This document shows, piece by piece, positions 45,301 to 58,100 of a stretch of DNA of 64,000 nt. Position numbers and translations under genes: made by a program. The notes under the pieces are model-generated. The model was not told the origin of the DNA, did not search any database, and saw nothing but the letters and a program-made list of their open reading frames with translations. Source of the DNA: Hirsutella rhossiliensis (lineage: Eukaryota > Ascomycota > Sordariomycetes > Hypocreales > Ophiocordycipitaceae); NCBI RefSeq assembly GCF_020360975.1, contig NW_025408677.1, positions 744,001-808,000 of the forward strand. The letters are read 5' to 3'. Position 1 is the first letter of the stretch, and every line of letters starts with the position of its first letter.

Positions 45301-48300
45301 TATTTAAGCTCGTTTTATTAAGTAAATTATCGTCTTTTTAATAAAAGTACAACGTATAGCGTCTTATTTACGGTGATCTAAATAGTAGCTACGTTAGGGC
45401 GCCGCGATACTTCTACCTTATACTAAGAGCTACGACTTAGGATTCTCCGCTAAAGGCTGCGAGTAGCTATAGCTCGACTAGCCTATACTACCGGCGTATA
45501 TAGCCTATAACCTATAAGAGCTTGCCTAAGTAGACTACGAGCCGCTCTTCTTAGTTAGGCAAAAGCTAAGGGTAGGAAATCGAGGTCGGAACTAGCGAGC
45601 TTCCGAATACGCGGCTAACGAGTTACTATCGCTACTTAAAGGTAAACTAATCGCGGATAAGTAGACTACTATAGAGTTAATAGGGATAGATCCGCTAGAG
45701 AAGATAGTATAAACATCCTCGTAAACCGAGCGGGTAAAAGAGATAATAGCTGCCCCTATAATCTCTTTAGCCCCTAAAGCAGAAAACCTATTTCCCCGCC
45801 TATAAGCCCGTTCCGTTTAAGGATATATATAGAGTAAGTAGGCATAGGTATAAAAGGCCGATCTTATAAGATAATACGTATACTATATTACGTTAAGGCT
45901 TAAATAATCTTATAAATAACTACGTTATAAGCGCCGTAGTATTATATTATTTTATAGGTTTAATATAGCTATAGTCGTCGTAAAAGTTCTTAGTAGATAT
46001 CGTTTATTTTACCTAGCCTATACGTAATAACGACGTAGTATTTATAGATATCGCTTCCCTAAGCTATGCCTTAGATATATTTCTTCCTAAAGATTATAGT
46101 AAATTCTCTCCTTAGCTATAGAGAAGTATTATCGCTTCTAGGCTATAGTAACCTAAGCCGTGCCTATAATATACTATTTACTTACGATATAACGGTATTT
46201 ATCTAGACTCTTAAGACGATAAGCGACCGAGATAGCGGTAAGATGTTTTCTTTATAAGACTATCGTTACGCTTATATATAGCTTATAGCTACGTTCCTTA
46301 AAGTATATAGATAAGGCTTAGTATACTAGTCTAGGAGTATATCTCCTTTAAGCTTACTTACGTATCCGCTTTATAAGGCTAAGTAAGGACCTAAGGTTAT
46401 CTTCTTAAGATATAAAGCTAATATAATATAGAATATTTAGGTTAATAGCGTAGCTATTCTATAGATGCTATTAGAAGATTTATAGGTAGATAAACTTTCT
46501 ACTACCGGTATCTACTACGAATATAATATAATTATAGTAATATAACTCTTATTCTTCGGCAACGTATCTATACCTTAATACTATTATACCGCGTAACTAT
46601 ATTTAAGCTGCTCTATAGAATCTACGCGAAGTTAGAACTATAATATTTACGTATAGTATAGGAGAAATTAACGGGATAACTATAAGATATTTTATATAGG
46701 CTCTACGATTAAGATTATAGATAAAATCGCTAGCTAACCTTCTAAAGGGGATTCTAGGAGGCGATAGTGCTTCGGGCCTAAGATTAGTATTTAGCGGGCC
46801 TAGATTCTCTATTAAAGGGTAAGTTTTTAATAAGAGGGACTTTATAAGGTTGCATTTTAAGTTTAACGACTAAATCGACCGAATCCTTTTAGGGCGAAAT
46901 CGTCGGACGCTCTCTAATAGCTAAAACGTTTACGTTTAGATTTTTATTTTTAAACGAGAGCGACTATTAAACGCTTAGATATTCTTATAGTCGTTATAGC
47001 GCTATATAAGTCGTTCTAAGCACTAGATTAAAGTTAAATATAGTAATAGACTATTCTTATCCTATCTCGCCTCTTCTTATACTATTAAAATAGTTTCTAT
47101 TACTCTATTATACGCTATCTATTTATAGACTTATAATTTATATTTTAGGCAAGCAAAGGTACCGATAGTATATCTCTTAAGGGCGTAGGGTTTACTTAAT
47201 CCGCTATCTATACTAGAGTAAAAGTAATTACGCTATTATACTTCCTATTACGCTATAGTAGTATATCGTATACTTAGTATCTATAGCGCCTATTAGAGGC
47301 TCTTTATATATCGTCGCCGTCGCCCGCCTAGTTATAGGGTGATTACTAGTAATAGGTAATAATAGAGGTAGGGATTATATAATATAGGGCTAGCGCCTCT
47401 CCGAATTTAGTTAGGGGCAGATCTACTTATAGGATAGAGAATCTATATATATTAAGATAATAGGAGGTAAGGCGGATTCGTATATATAGGTACGCTACGG
47501 CATTATATATCTAGGCACCGATATATAACTCACTTATACTATCTCCTTTAAGGAACGCTATATATAAGTTATAACTATAAAGTAGCGTCGATATACTACC
47601 TACTTTACCTATAGATTCTAGTCTATCGCGTAACGATTATAGACGCAGCCCTATACTCTATATATATATAAGAATATATAGGCATCTAAGTTATAGCTAT
47701 ATCTAGGCCGCTCTCTTACCTATTTTCTTAATAAAGGCATTTCGCCGCCTAGGCGAGGGCTCTACTTTATAGAAAGGTTACTAATAGGGTTTAAGACTAT
47801 AACGACGTAAAGGAAACGGAGACCTAGGGGTGCCGACTAGTACCCGGAGTAAAGAAGGAGCTAGATAAACTATATCGTTAGAGCTTTTACCTACCTAGAA
47901 TAGCTAGCCCGAGAGACGGCTAATCTATATAAATAATCGAATAGGCTTTAACCTAAAACTAAATATAATAGGATAATAAAGGAACTCGATTATTCGTTCG
48001 ATACGCGCTTTATATATTATATAGATATCGCCTACCGGCTTAGGGGTAGGAATAAATTTCGGCCTAAACCCCGACCGCCTATACTAAAAGAACCTCCGAA
48101 TTTATAGGTCTATTCGCCTTACTATGTCCGGAGTAGTATAAAGACCGCCGTGCCGCCCTCTAGGCCCTAAGAGGCCGATATATATTAATTAAATAGTACG
48201 GGCAAGCCCTAATAGTAAGAGGATGCCGGTTATTATATACTAGTAAGCAGCTATATAGTTATTTCTTCTATATAAATAGTCCTACCTCCGCTTCTCGTAG

Positions 48301-48419
48301 TATTATATCTACGATAGTCTAACTTTAAAAATCTATATATAGGTATATAATAAAGGAGGCATTAGTCTCGTTAAAAGAAAGGGGCGCGATTTTAGCGATT
48401 CTATATTTATCCCGGTTTT
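45301..48419. other. RIP-degraded DNA, unclassified
   Basis: Nothing named. About 45440-45720 shares a readable motif (NELLSLLKGKLIADK, then IGIDPLEKIV) and some sequence with the two dispersed repeats at 48420 and 49690, so it may be a diverged third member. Confidence 0.4.
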
Positions 48420-48780
48420 AGTAGGCTCGCGAGCCTATACTAATCGGAGCCCTATTATCGGCCTAAGCACTAGCCTTTAAGTCCTCGCCTAGTAACGGTA
48501 ACGACGGTTTACACCGCCGGGGTATCTAGACCGCGACTTAGATAGTCTAGTACGAGACGGTATATAGATACTTCTCTTAGAAATATATAAGGTAGATAGG
48601 TAAGAGCCGAGGGCGGGCAAAGTAGGGAAAGGGAGGTTAGAACGGGCTAACTTCTATCTAGAAAATATAGATAGCGAGTTACTATCTCTGCCTACTTTAA
48701 ACTAATTATCTATATAGCCGACTAAGGTTAATATAGGATTAATCCTCTAAAGAAGATAATATAATAAGGTATTTATTATA
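48420..48780 (+). repeat. dispersed repeat family, copy A
   Basis: Aligns with 49690-50090 over most of its length, sharing TATACTAATCGG near the start, ACCGCCGG in the middle and CTAAAGAAG near the end. Differences are mainly transitions. In one frame both copies give a similar helical segment, so they look like RIPed members of a gene family. Confidence 0.6.
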
Positions 48781-49689
48781 GAAATATATATAGTATTTTA
48801 GATAGTAGCGTGTAAATTATTCCTAAGAATATAAGGCATCTCTATAGTACCCGCCTATATTATCTCCCCGTAAAAGTATTATAGGTACTGCCTAACTTCT
48901 TTATATTTAAAATACTTACTAGCCCTTTTTAGTATTAATAGTAAAGTAAAGACGTTACGCTACTTTACTGCCTTATAATCCGCCCTATCTAGAGGCAATA
49001 CTTTATCTACCTATATAGACTCGCGGGTATTACTAGGTCCGTTAAAGTCTCCCGGCGAATAACCGTTTATAGAGGCAATCGAATATATACGTATTAGTGC
49101 CGCTAGGTAACTGCCTAAGAGCTAGTAGGACACCTACTACGTCTCGCTAGTATAGCGGAGCGGTAGTATTGCTAGATTCGGCCTTAGCTAGTCCCGATAA
49201 ACCGGTATATACTAATATATCGGCGTGCTATCTACTACCTCGTAAGCTACCGTTTAAGCTAGTTATATAATATCGGCGGCGACGTAGAACTTTTATCGTA
49301 GTAATATACTTAAACCTAAGAGTATAGAGCCGATATATTATTGCTTGCTACTTAAGGAAAATTATATCCTTATAAATCTATATATAATATTAACCGGGCT
49401 AGTTAAGTTACGTAAATATCTAACCCTATAATTTATACCTAGCTAGGTAGAAGAAACTGAGTAATTAGTAATCATTAAAACTTAAATCTACGATAGGTCT
49501 AATACGCGCCTTCTATAAGAACGCACTTCCTTATCGCCTATAGCGGTAGTAGTCGCCGTCTTCTTTAGTCCGATATAGAGGAGACGTCCCGCGACCCCTA
49601 GCTACCGTCCGACCCTTTATTTAAAAAAGTAGTATAAAAACTAGATATCGACTAGTTAACCTTATATATAGCTCCGCGGCCGTATAGTT
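48781..49689. other. RIP-degraded DNA between two repeat copies
   Basis: No motif recognised on either strand. Confidence 0.45.
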
Positions 49690-50090
49690 TGCCCTTACTT
49701 ATTCCGGTTATAAGAGCCGTTAGCTTATACTAATCGGTGTCCTACTATCGGCCTAGAGTACTAGAGCTCGGGGTTCTTCTATAAAGGCAGGTATAATAAC
49801 GCGAGCTTATACCGCCGGCGTATTTAAATCGCGACCTAGAAATTCTAATATAAAGTCGTATAGATATTGCTCTTAGAAATCTACGAGATAAACTTCTTAT
49901 ACTTAGTTAGGCAAGCCGCGGGTAGAGAAAGTAGAAAAAGTAAGGTCGTAGCCGGCTAACTTCCGATTAATAAAGGTAAGTAACTATTCTTACTTACTTT
50001 AACTAATCGCGGATATAGCCGGCTAAGCTCTAAAGTTAAGCTAATAGGGGGGATATAACCCGCTAAAGAAGGTAATAGTATAGTAAGACA
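49690..50090 (+). repeat. dispersed repeat family, copy B
   Basis: Second copy, 1.27 kb downstream in the same orientation. The spacing could mean a tandem duplication of a longer unit; the flanks are too diverged to align by eye. Confidence 0.6.
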
Positions 50091-50550
50091 ACCCTATACT
50101 CGGCCCCTTATATAAGTAGGTTCGTACTTCTTACGGCTAGCGAAATACGTACCTAAGACCTCTATAGACCTTATTACGCGATATTATACGTAGTATTATA
50201 TATAGTATCGTCTAATATCTAGTCTCTTTATAAGGGATCCGCTTTTACTATCCCCTTTAGGGAACGCTTTATATATATTAGGTAAAAGTATTAGAGTTAT
50301 TACTTAATATACTATAGACTTTATATATATTCTAACCCCTTATAGTAAGAATAGTAGAGTGCCGGCGTTACGGCGCCTTTTTAGCCTTATAATCCGCCTA
50401 CTAATAGGGAAGAATCTATATACTTATAGGCTAGATAAGCGCGTTAGCCTACCGCACGGGCTATTAACCCCTTTAAATTTATAGGTCTATGCGCCCGGAG
50501 GTTACCATGCCGTTAGAACGAGGAGTCTAACACGTGCCCTTTCCTCTTTG
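50091..50550. other. RIP-degraded DNA, nothing recognised
   Basis: AT-rich spacer leading into a pyrimidine-rich minisatellite. Confidence 0.45.
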
Positions 50551-50830
50551 CCTCCTTTACGCTCCCTCTCTACTTAACGCTTTCCTCTCTACCTCCTTTA
50601 CGCTCCCTCTCTACTTACCGCTTTCCTCTCTACCTCCTTTACGCTCCCTCTCTGCTTAACGCTTTCCTCTCTACCTCCTTTACGCTCCCTCTCTACTTAA
50701 CGTTTCTTCTCTGCCTCCTTTACGCTCCCTCTCTACTTAACGTTTTCTTCTCTACCTCCTTTACGCTCTATCTCTACTTAAAGCTTTCTTCTTTACCTCT
50801 CCGACGCTTTCTCTCTACCCGCGCTTTCTT
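50551..50830 (+). repeat. 41 bp pyrimidine-rich minisatellite, about 6.5 copies
   Basis: Units start at 50551, 50592, 50633, 50674, 50714, 50755 and about 50795 with CCTCC(T)TTACGCTCCC, and continue with TCTCTACTTAACG and CTTTCCTCTCTA. The plus strand is almost purely C/T apart from TACG and TTAACG. Earlier units are nearly identical and the last two are diverged, as in a decaying array. Confidence 0.9.
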
Positions 50831-51540
50831 TATGCCTTACGCTCCGTCTCTTAACCCGCTATTACCTATATTAGCTATTACTATATAGAGCTACTATTAG
50901 AATAAATCTAATATCCTGCCCTTATAGTAATATCTATAGGTTAAAGAACTACTAAATATATCGATAGATACCTTACGTTCGTTATTATAAGGATATCTTT
51001 TTTAGTACTAAGTAGCAACTTTACTAAGTAATAACCGGCTACTTTAGAGAGTAGATTCTTCTCTATAAGTAGAAGCGACCGAAGTCGATATAGAGCGATA
51101 AAGTAACTTATAAATTCGGATATAGCTTAACTCTTAAACGTTTTAAAATGCCTAAATACTATAAAGTAAAACATTTCCGATATACTTTATATCGCTAAAC
51201 ATTCCTTCTTAACGGGAAGCGGTAGTATAAACTTAAAACTATATATATCTTATACGAGGAGGTAACCCTCTTAGTCCTATATTCTTAGCTCGCTAAAAAG
51301 GCGGATTTAACGCGGTATATAAACTATAGATCCGCTATTCTTAGTTAAGGTAGTAATAACGTTCTCTTAAATATAATATATAATAGATATAAGGGAAGGA
51401 TTTAGCTCTTACTTCGAGAGTTATAGACTAGAGTCTTTAGTAGATTTAATAATATATAGTAGTACTATAATATAGAATTACTTTAAAGACTCTTCTTAGT
51501 AGAGTAGGATATACTATTTACGCGGATAGGAACTATATCT
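50831..51540. other. RIP-degraded DNA, nothing recognised
   Basis: No domain recognised. May include the N-terminal part of the JmjC relic that follows. Confidence 0.4.
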
Positions 51541-52480
51541 AGTTTATATAACGACTTAGACGTTTAGTACCTAACGGAGAATAAGATAAACTATTTAATT
51601 AACGAAGGAGTTACTTTAAAAAAGCTAATCGTAGTTAAGTTAGGCCGACTATAAAGATCCGATAGCGCCTTTAACTAGTTCTTAGAGGTCTTAGGCGACT
51701 ATCTTAAGAGTAGTACCGTAGATATCTAAGATTTAAGTACTATAGATAAGTACCTAGTTAAAATGCCTATCGAGATAGTTATCGATCGAATTAAAAGCGG
51801 AGACGGCCTTAGTAACGGGCGGCTACTAATTAACCTACTTAACCTAAAGTTTTTCGGATAAGCACCGCTAGCTCCTACCTTCCTTAATCGCCCTTAGTTC
51901 GGTCTTATTCCGGCGATTAATTCTCGTTTAGAGGTAGAGTATACTAGGAAGAAACCGGCTAGAAAACGAGCCTATACTATAGTAATTAAACCTAGAGAAG
52001 TTAACCTAGTCGATTCTATAACGTTCTCCTTCTTTACTTAACGAGGATATTTTATAGGGTTTTACGTCGATAATCCTAACGGTACGTAGGTTTATAGCCT
52101 ATAGGGTCTAAAAGTCTAGATCTTCCCTTTAAATAAGGGCTAAGCCGATATAATAAGATTTAAAAGGGAGGGTAACGACTAGAAACCTAAATCTATTATA
52201 GTTATTATACTAGAGCCTAGGGATATTCTAATAATGCCCCCCGCCGAGATTATACCTTATACTATTTTAATATTAGAGGATTCTTATATAGTCGGCGGTA
52301 TATTTATAGATACGTATCGTATTTTAAGCTCGATTAAGAAACTACTCTAGATCGTAAGGTATTTAATCGTTACTAATAAGAATATTCCGTTTTAGCTTAT
52401 AAGTAGGTAGAATTACCTTTAGGATATATTCGTCGATAAAAGCTCCTTAGATACTAACTACGCTATATTTAATAAGCTTT
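51541..52480 (+). pseudogene. JmjC-domain (2-oxoglutarate oxygenase) protein relic
   Basis: JmjC proteins are Fe(II)/2-oxoglutarate oxygenases, often histone demethylases. At 52209-52400 one frame reads LEPRDILIMPPAEIIPYTI, LEDSYIVGGIFIDTY and SSIKKLL, then VTNKNIPFQL after one stop. This matches the C-terminal cupin segment common in fungal JmjC proteins (E-P-G-D-x-L-x-M-P-P-G-x-x-H-x-x-x-T, then D-S-x-x-x-G-G-x-F). The His ligand position now reads Pro-Tyr. Upstream, about 51560-52050, the frame is coherent but without named motifs. Breaks are TAA/TAG only. Confidence 0.5.
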
Positions 52481-53384
52481 CGGAGGGTTTATAAGAGGCC
52501 CTTAGCTATTCGTTCTTAGGGCCCTATTAAACGAAATATATTAGTTATAGATATACGCTGTCGCTATCCTAGGATAAACGGTATACTAGCTAGTACTATT
52601 TATCCTAACGATAAAGGGCCTTAGGCTACTATAAGGAATAAAGCGTTTATTATTCTCCGATACTTAGTTAATAAGGCACTAAAAGAGGTTTGTTTCCGAT
52701 ATAGCCTACTTAGTACGTTTATTTATAACCGAACTATAATAGATATTATACCTTATTTTCCTTTACTAGGTACCTCTTACTTTCCTAAAGATTCTTAAGA
52801 ATTATTAACCGTTCCCTACTAGTACTACGCTTAAGTTCTTTCTTATCGTTTAGAGTATACTAACGAAATACCCTATATATACGGTTTATTTCCTTATTAG
52901 CTGCCTTGCCCTATACCTTCGAAAGTACTATACGTGACTAAATTTATAGTTTTATTTTACCCGGTAAGATACCTACGTTATAGTAAGGGATTCTATAATA
53001 TAACGTAGTGCCCTACTAGTCGAAATCCTCTATCTTCTTACCCTAAAGTAGGTTCTTACTAGTACTAGTTAAGATAGCGCTATCGTTATTAATAAAGTCC
53101 TAGAATTTTATACCGGCTTCCTATTAAGTAATAAGCTAATATACCCTAAGATTATATTTTATTTTATTAGGATTCCTATATAAGGGAAAGGAAGTCTTTA
53201 GGTCGTATACTACGAGAAAATAGCGAATTATAAAGTTAATTATTAACTCGTAATCCTATCGCTGCTCCTCCCTTAGCTTATATACGTTATTAGGGTAGAT
53301 ATCGATACGAAAAGCGTAGGGGAAGCGACTTATACGATACTAGTTATAGCGGCCTATACTACTAGTAGTAGCTTTAGTAGTTAT
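52481..53384. other. RIP-degraded DNA, both strands readable through stops, unclassified
   Basis: Both strands give plausible-looking frames once RIP stops are ignored, so neither is called. Confidence 0.4.
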
Positions 53385-53670
53385 CTTTTTAGCGGCAGCC
53401 TCCTTAGCGGCGGCGGTCTCGGCGGCGGCGGTCTCGGCGGCGGCAGCCTTAGTAGCGGCAGCCTTAATAGCAGCAATCTTAGCAGCGGCAATCTTAGCAG
53501 CGGCAATCTCAGCAGCGGCAATCTTAGCAGCGGCAATCTTAGCAGCGGCAATCTTAGCAGCGGCAGCCTTAGCAGAAGCAGCTTTAGCGGCAGCAGCCTT
53601 AGTAGCAGCCTTAGCAACAGCCTTAGCAATAGTCTTAGCGGCCGCAGCCTTAGTAGTAGTAGTCTTAGTA
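53385..53670 (-). repeat. 15 bp tandem repeat, probably coding for Ala/Lys-rich repeats
   Basis: About fifteen units of GCAGCGGCAATCTTA and variants. On the minus strand one frame is a repeated A-A-A-K-I (then A-A-A-E-T) pattern, like histone H1-type tails; other frames give Leu/Arg/Pro or Ala/Ile runs. Notably, nearly all CpA in the array is in the context GCA and has survived, in the middle of heavily RIPed DNA. Confidence 0.75.
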
Positions 53671-56600
53671 GAAGAACTCCCGGTTATAGAGGCCCTATTT
53701 AGAAGAGTCTTAGGAGTATAATTCCTAGCAGCTTATTAACCTTTTCCGGCCGTGCTATTCGCCTATAGTATTAAGTCTTAAGTTATTCCTCTAGCGTTAT
53801 TCGAGAAAACGTCTATTATCTCGGTTTCTAGGGTACTTTCTCGCGATAGGCCGGACCCTCCTAAGCTCGTTTGCCTTAATAAGCCTAGCTATTTTACCGG
53901 ATTTAATCGTTATTCTTAGTAAAAGTAGTAAGGTTATAGTTCTATCTATATCTTCTCGGTAATATATACCTCTATCTAAATTCCGTTAAGGAATAAGAGG
54001 CTATGCTTCTTACCTTACTAAATAAGAGTTTTTTAATTATCTATGTCGGGGGCTATAATAATTATATAGTTATTAACGTTATCGCTAATTTTCGTACCTT
54101 ATTACTTAAATAATCTTTCGATTAAGGTATGTTTCTTAGAGAAAATGCCGCTAAGGCTAAGAATATATCCGTTAGGTATATTTAGTTTATTTATATTAAG
54201 AGCTAGTTATTAATAATAAAGATAAGTAGACCTTAAATTAATAGCTATCCGCTACTATATATATACTTTAGTAAATACCTTATATATAGTTAAAATAAAT
54301 AACGCCTTTATATTAGTATCTTTAAAAAATAAATATTACTTAGATCGTAACTAAGTTAGTAAGTAGTAAAACGGACTAATTTTAGCGGAAGTTATAAACT
54401 AGGTCCCCTATATAAGAGTACTATGCCGTTTACTAAGGACGTATCTAGGCAAATTATTTATTATCTATCTAACTTATACTTTACGCTAAATTCCGCGTAC
54501 TAGTAGTTCGACTATTTATAGGTATAAGTATAGAAAATTTATCCCTTAAGATTATAAGTAGAATAGCTACTATTGCTATAGTAAACTTATATACTACCGT
54601 AAGCGAAAATTATAGATAAACGACGCTCTCCTATATTAATATGCCTATTACTCTCGATAAACCGTCTTAAATTAGTAAAAACCACTCTACTCTAACCTTC
54701 TTAAAACCTTTATTACTATCTAACGGGTGCGCGTATAATAGTTAGCCGGTTTTATAGTAATTCTTATAGGGCTAGGCAGGCATTATTATTCTTATCTATC
54801 TAATAATGCTCCTAATTTATATTATTCCTTTAGGTATATATTAGCCCCCTAGCTCCGATAACCCCTCTATATAGTCTTGGGATAGACCTTAACCGTAGCT
54901 CTTAAGCTTATCTTTAGGTTTAGCTCTATAGCTTAGTATTCTATAGCGATTTACTCTCGTGATTTTCCGGTTTACTACGGATTATAGAGGAAGTAGAGGC
55001 GAAAAAGAAAATCGCTTATCTATAATAGAATCTACTTTCCCCTTTACTCTAACTATAGCCTTTTAAGCACGCTACTTAAAGTAAAACAATTTAATATAGT
55101 AAGACTTAACGCGTTATAACTAGCTTAACTGCTTAATTTATATTAGGGGATTATAAAGTATGCCTATATATTTTCTAAGTATACGCTCCGACTAAAAGTA
55201 ATAGAGTATATCTTTCCCTTAGATATATTAGTAGTTATATCTTCTAGCTCTACTTCTAAGATATCCCTCGTCCGCCGAAGTCGCCCTCGCTCTTATAAGT
55301 AACCTTAAGCTAATATAACGTTCGGTTTTATATCCTAATTGCTAATTCTCTAAGGGCGATATTTAGTCTTAATAAATATTACCGCACTATTCGTTATAGT
55401 TTATATAGTACTCCGGCGAACTATATTATAGAAAGTCTTATTCCTATACGCTACGAATATTAACGTTATTCCTATAATATTATTTAATAAGTATACTTAT
55501 AACGCCTATACTACTAAGTAGACGAGCTCGCTCTACCTTAATTCTTAATAGGATTAAATCGTTAAAGTTCGGTACTTTTATTAGGTCTAGATATATCTAG
55601 AATCTTAAGTAATCTTTAAATAGCTTAAAGCCTTCTCTTAGATAAGGATAGCCATACTATACGATAAGTAGTTTCTACTTAAGCATTAGTTAATATTAGG
55701 AGCTATGCTTTCTAAGGGCACCTATATTTTCTCGATTAAGTTTCTATAGCGATTTAAGCTACTCTTATACCTATTCTATCTAAGAGTTAGCTTTAAGAGA
55801 CTAGAAAAGTATAATCTTTTTTATAGGATCTCTATTAAGATACTCTTAGGATAGACTTAGCCGTTTCGCGGCTACCTCTTTCTTCTTTTAGATTAATAAT
55901 TCCGTATCTTTTCCTAAAATACTATTTAGTTATTTATATAAATCGTAGTCTATTTCGCTAAGGTATTATATTTCATCCCGAATTTAATTATTATAGTTTC
56001 GACGAAGTACTAGATATAGAGCTAAAGGAAGTATAGCGGTAATACCTATTCCTTTAGCTACTAGGATAATATTTTAAAGCTTTTATAGGCCTAACTCCTA
56101 CTTATATAGTCCGTTAAGGAGTATAGATTAGCCCTCCTTTAACCTTAAAATTACGCTTCTATAACTCCTATACCGCGAAAGTAAGAATATTAAGCTTAAG
56201 ACTAACTAGGATACGTTATAGGGATTATACTAATAAGAAATAGCGGTAAAGCTATATAGTAAGTTATACTTTACTAGATACTTTATAGGGCCCTAAGTAA
56301 AAGGGAAAAATATATAGAAATAGCAACCCGCGCGAATTTATATTAAATAGTTAAGACTAACGTAAATCTTTATAACGTTAGCAGTTCTTAAAACCTCGAT
56401 AATCTTAGTAGTATGCTAGTAATATATTAGTCTCGAGACGCGGAATACTATAGTTACTAGCTAGAAGCTATACGAGCTTCCGATTAAAACCTTTAATCTC
56501 GAAGATAAAGCGTTAAGTACGTAACTTAATAGTAAAGAGACGGCACCTAGCGAGGCTGCTTTATAGATCCAGAGAAACCATCTCCCGAGCCCTCTCTTAA

Positions 56601-57389
56601 CTAGGGGGAAAGCTATAAAAAGTGCTCCTAAAAGTAGACCGAACGACTAATAAGTTAGCAGGGATATAGAGAAAAATAGAGAATAAATTAACCTATAGCT
56701 TAGCCTATTTAAATTAATAGGCCTGGTCTCGGGCTTAGGCTTAAGGCAATAATAGAGTAGGAGACGGCCTTAGTAATAGCAACGAGCCTAACCTAGGAGT
56801 ATACTATATAATACTATTTACGCGGGATATCTAAAGTCTTAATAATAAGCGCTCGGCTACCTATATAAAGCGGTGCGATATTTATAATAGCTATTAAAGC
56901 GGCCCTTCTTTAAACCTACCTCTATCTAGGAAAGAATAACAGTATAAGAATAACGCTAATATTAATAAGGAGAAATACAACGTATATCGCTATATAAAGA
57001 TAAGTAGCGCGTAATAATCTAGAGCTAATTAAGAGAGGGTATTAGACGTATCGAGCGAAAGAGATTATAAGGCTAGGAACAAAGAGCTTTATTATTTAAA
57101 GGATTAGAGCTACGCCGAAAACGCTAAAGAATACGATTAAGTATAGTATACTTATATTTAGACTTATAATAAAGGTATATATATAATAATAGGAAAGACT
57201 AATATTATATACTTATAGAAGAGAAATTTAATTAATATAGCTAATCTTTAGGCTAGATTAGTTGCTCTTAAAAGAAAGCCGTTTACCGTTAAGTTTAGTA
57301 GTTAGCCCCTTTAAAATAATTAACTTTAATTCTCCTTAAAAGCGTTTAGGCTATAGTTCGCTATATTAAAAATAGAATCTATTTATTTT
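53671..57389. other. RIP-degraded AT-rich DNA, unclassified
   Basis: No domain recognised on either strand over 3.7 kb. CpA/TpG are almost absent. Confidence 0.45.
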
Positions 57390-57416
57390 TAGACGGCGTT
57401 TTCGCGCCGCCGTCTA
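57390..57416. repeat. G+C-rich inverted repeat
   Basis: TAGACGGCG (57390-57398) and CGCCGTCTA (57408-57416) form a perfect 9 bp stem with loop TTTTCGCGC. It opens a G+C-rich patch of about 100 bp (to about 57490) in AT-rich DNA. Could be a transposon end or part of a promoter. Confidence 0.5.
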
Positions 57417-57711
57417 GATACCGTAACGGCCTACGTCGGGGCGGGTCCTAGAAGCCCTATAATTCTCGACGGCGCCTCCGCGAGTGCCTCCGACTCTAAT
57501 AGTTAGTCTATACCGGTTATTTATCCGCGCGCTTAGATTACTCTTAAATTTTAGGAATAGATAAAGTAATACTTTATATACCTACCTAGGCTTAGCGCTT
57601 AGAAGCCTTATACTCTTCGCTTAAATTAAGTATTATTAGCTTAGTTATTAACCTTCCTTTATAGCGTCTTTTATATATAGTTTAATAATTCTCTTAAATT
57701 TTTACTTAACG

Positions 57712-58100
57712 ATACTTAAGCAGCGATCTAAAAAGAATAAAGATATTAAGACCGGCACGGCTAACTACTAATAGGGCCTCTATAAGAAGGGGAACGCTTT
57801 ATCGGAAACGTATAATATCGATATAGTTATCCTTACGCGGCGATTAGATAGCTTTATAGGAGGATTCTAGTCTCGACCTAGCCTAATACGCGAGCTCTCT
57901 TAGATAATAAAAGAAGAAGTAATTATAGGACCGGATCGGTTTAAAGGCAGTAGGCACCGACTTTTAAACTCTCGTCGTCTATTACTAGCCTCGACTATAG
58001 GTTAAAGCCCGGCATTATTAATATTAAGCTTAATCTCCGAACGGCTAAGCTTAGAATTAGATATTCCTAGCTTAGCCCTTAAACTATTATTTCTAAAAGA
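57712..58100 (+). pseudogene. possible MADS-box-like protein relic
   Basis: From a RIP-altered start (ATA) at 57712 one frame gives a basic N-terminus (LKQRSKKNKDIKTGTANY), GLYKKGNALSETYNIDIVIL and TRRLDSFIGGF, then SRPSLIREL and GPDRFKGSRHRLL. The pattern R-x-x-L-x-K-K-x-x-x-L-S-x-x-C/Y-x-x-D-I/V-x-x-L resembles the DNA-binding helix and strand of MADS-box-like fungal proteins. A Ser/Pro-rich region follows to about 58300. The match is partial; another basic family is possible. Confidence 0.35.

Noticed and set aside
52481..53384. Long plus- and minus-strand genes read through TAA/TAG
   Set aside because: Both strands look open once RIP stops are ignored because TGA is depleted too, so openness alone is no evidence.
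53381..53629. 82-codon Leu/Arg/Pro open frame on the minus strand
   Set aside because: Only one frame of a 15 bp tandem repeat; the Ala/Lys frame is equally long and more natural.
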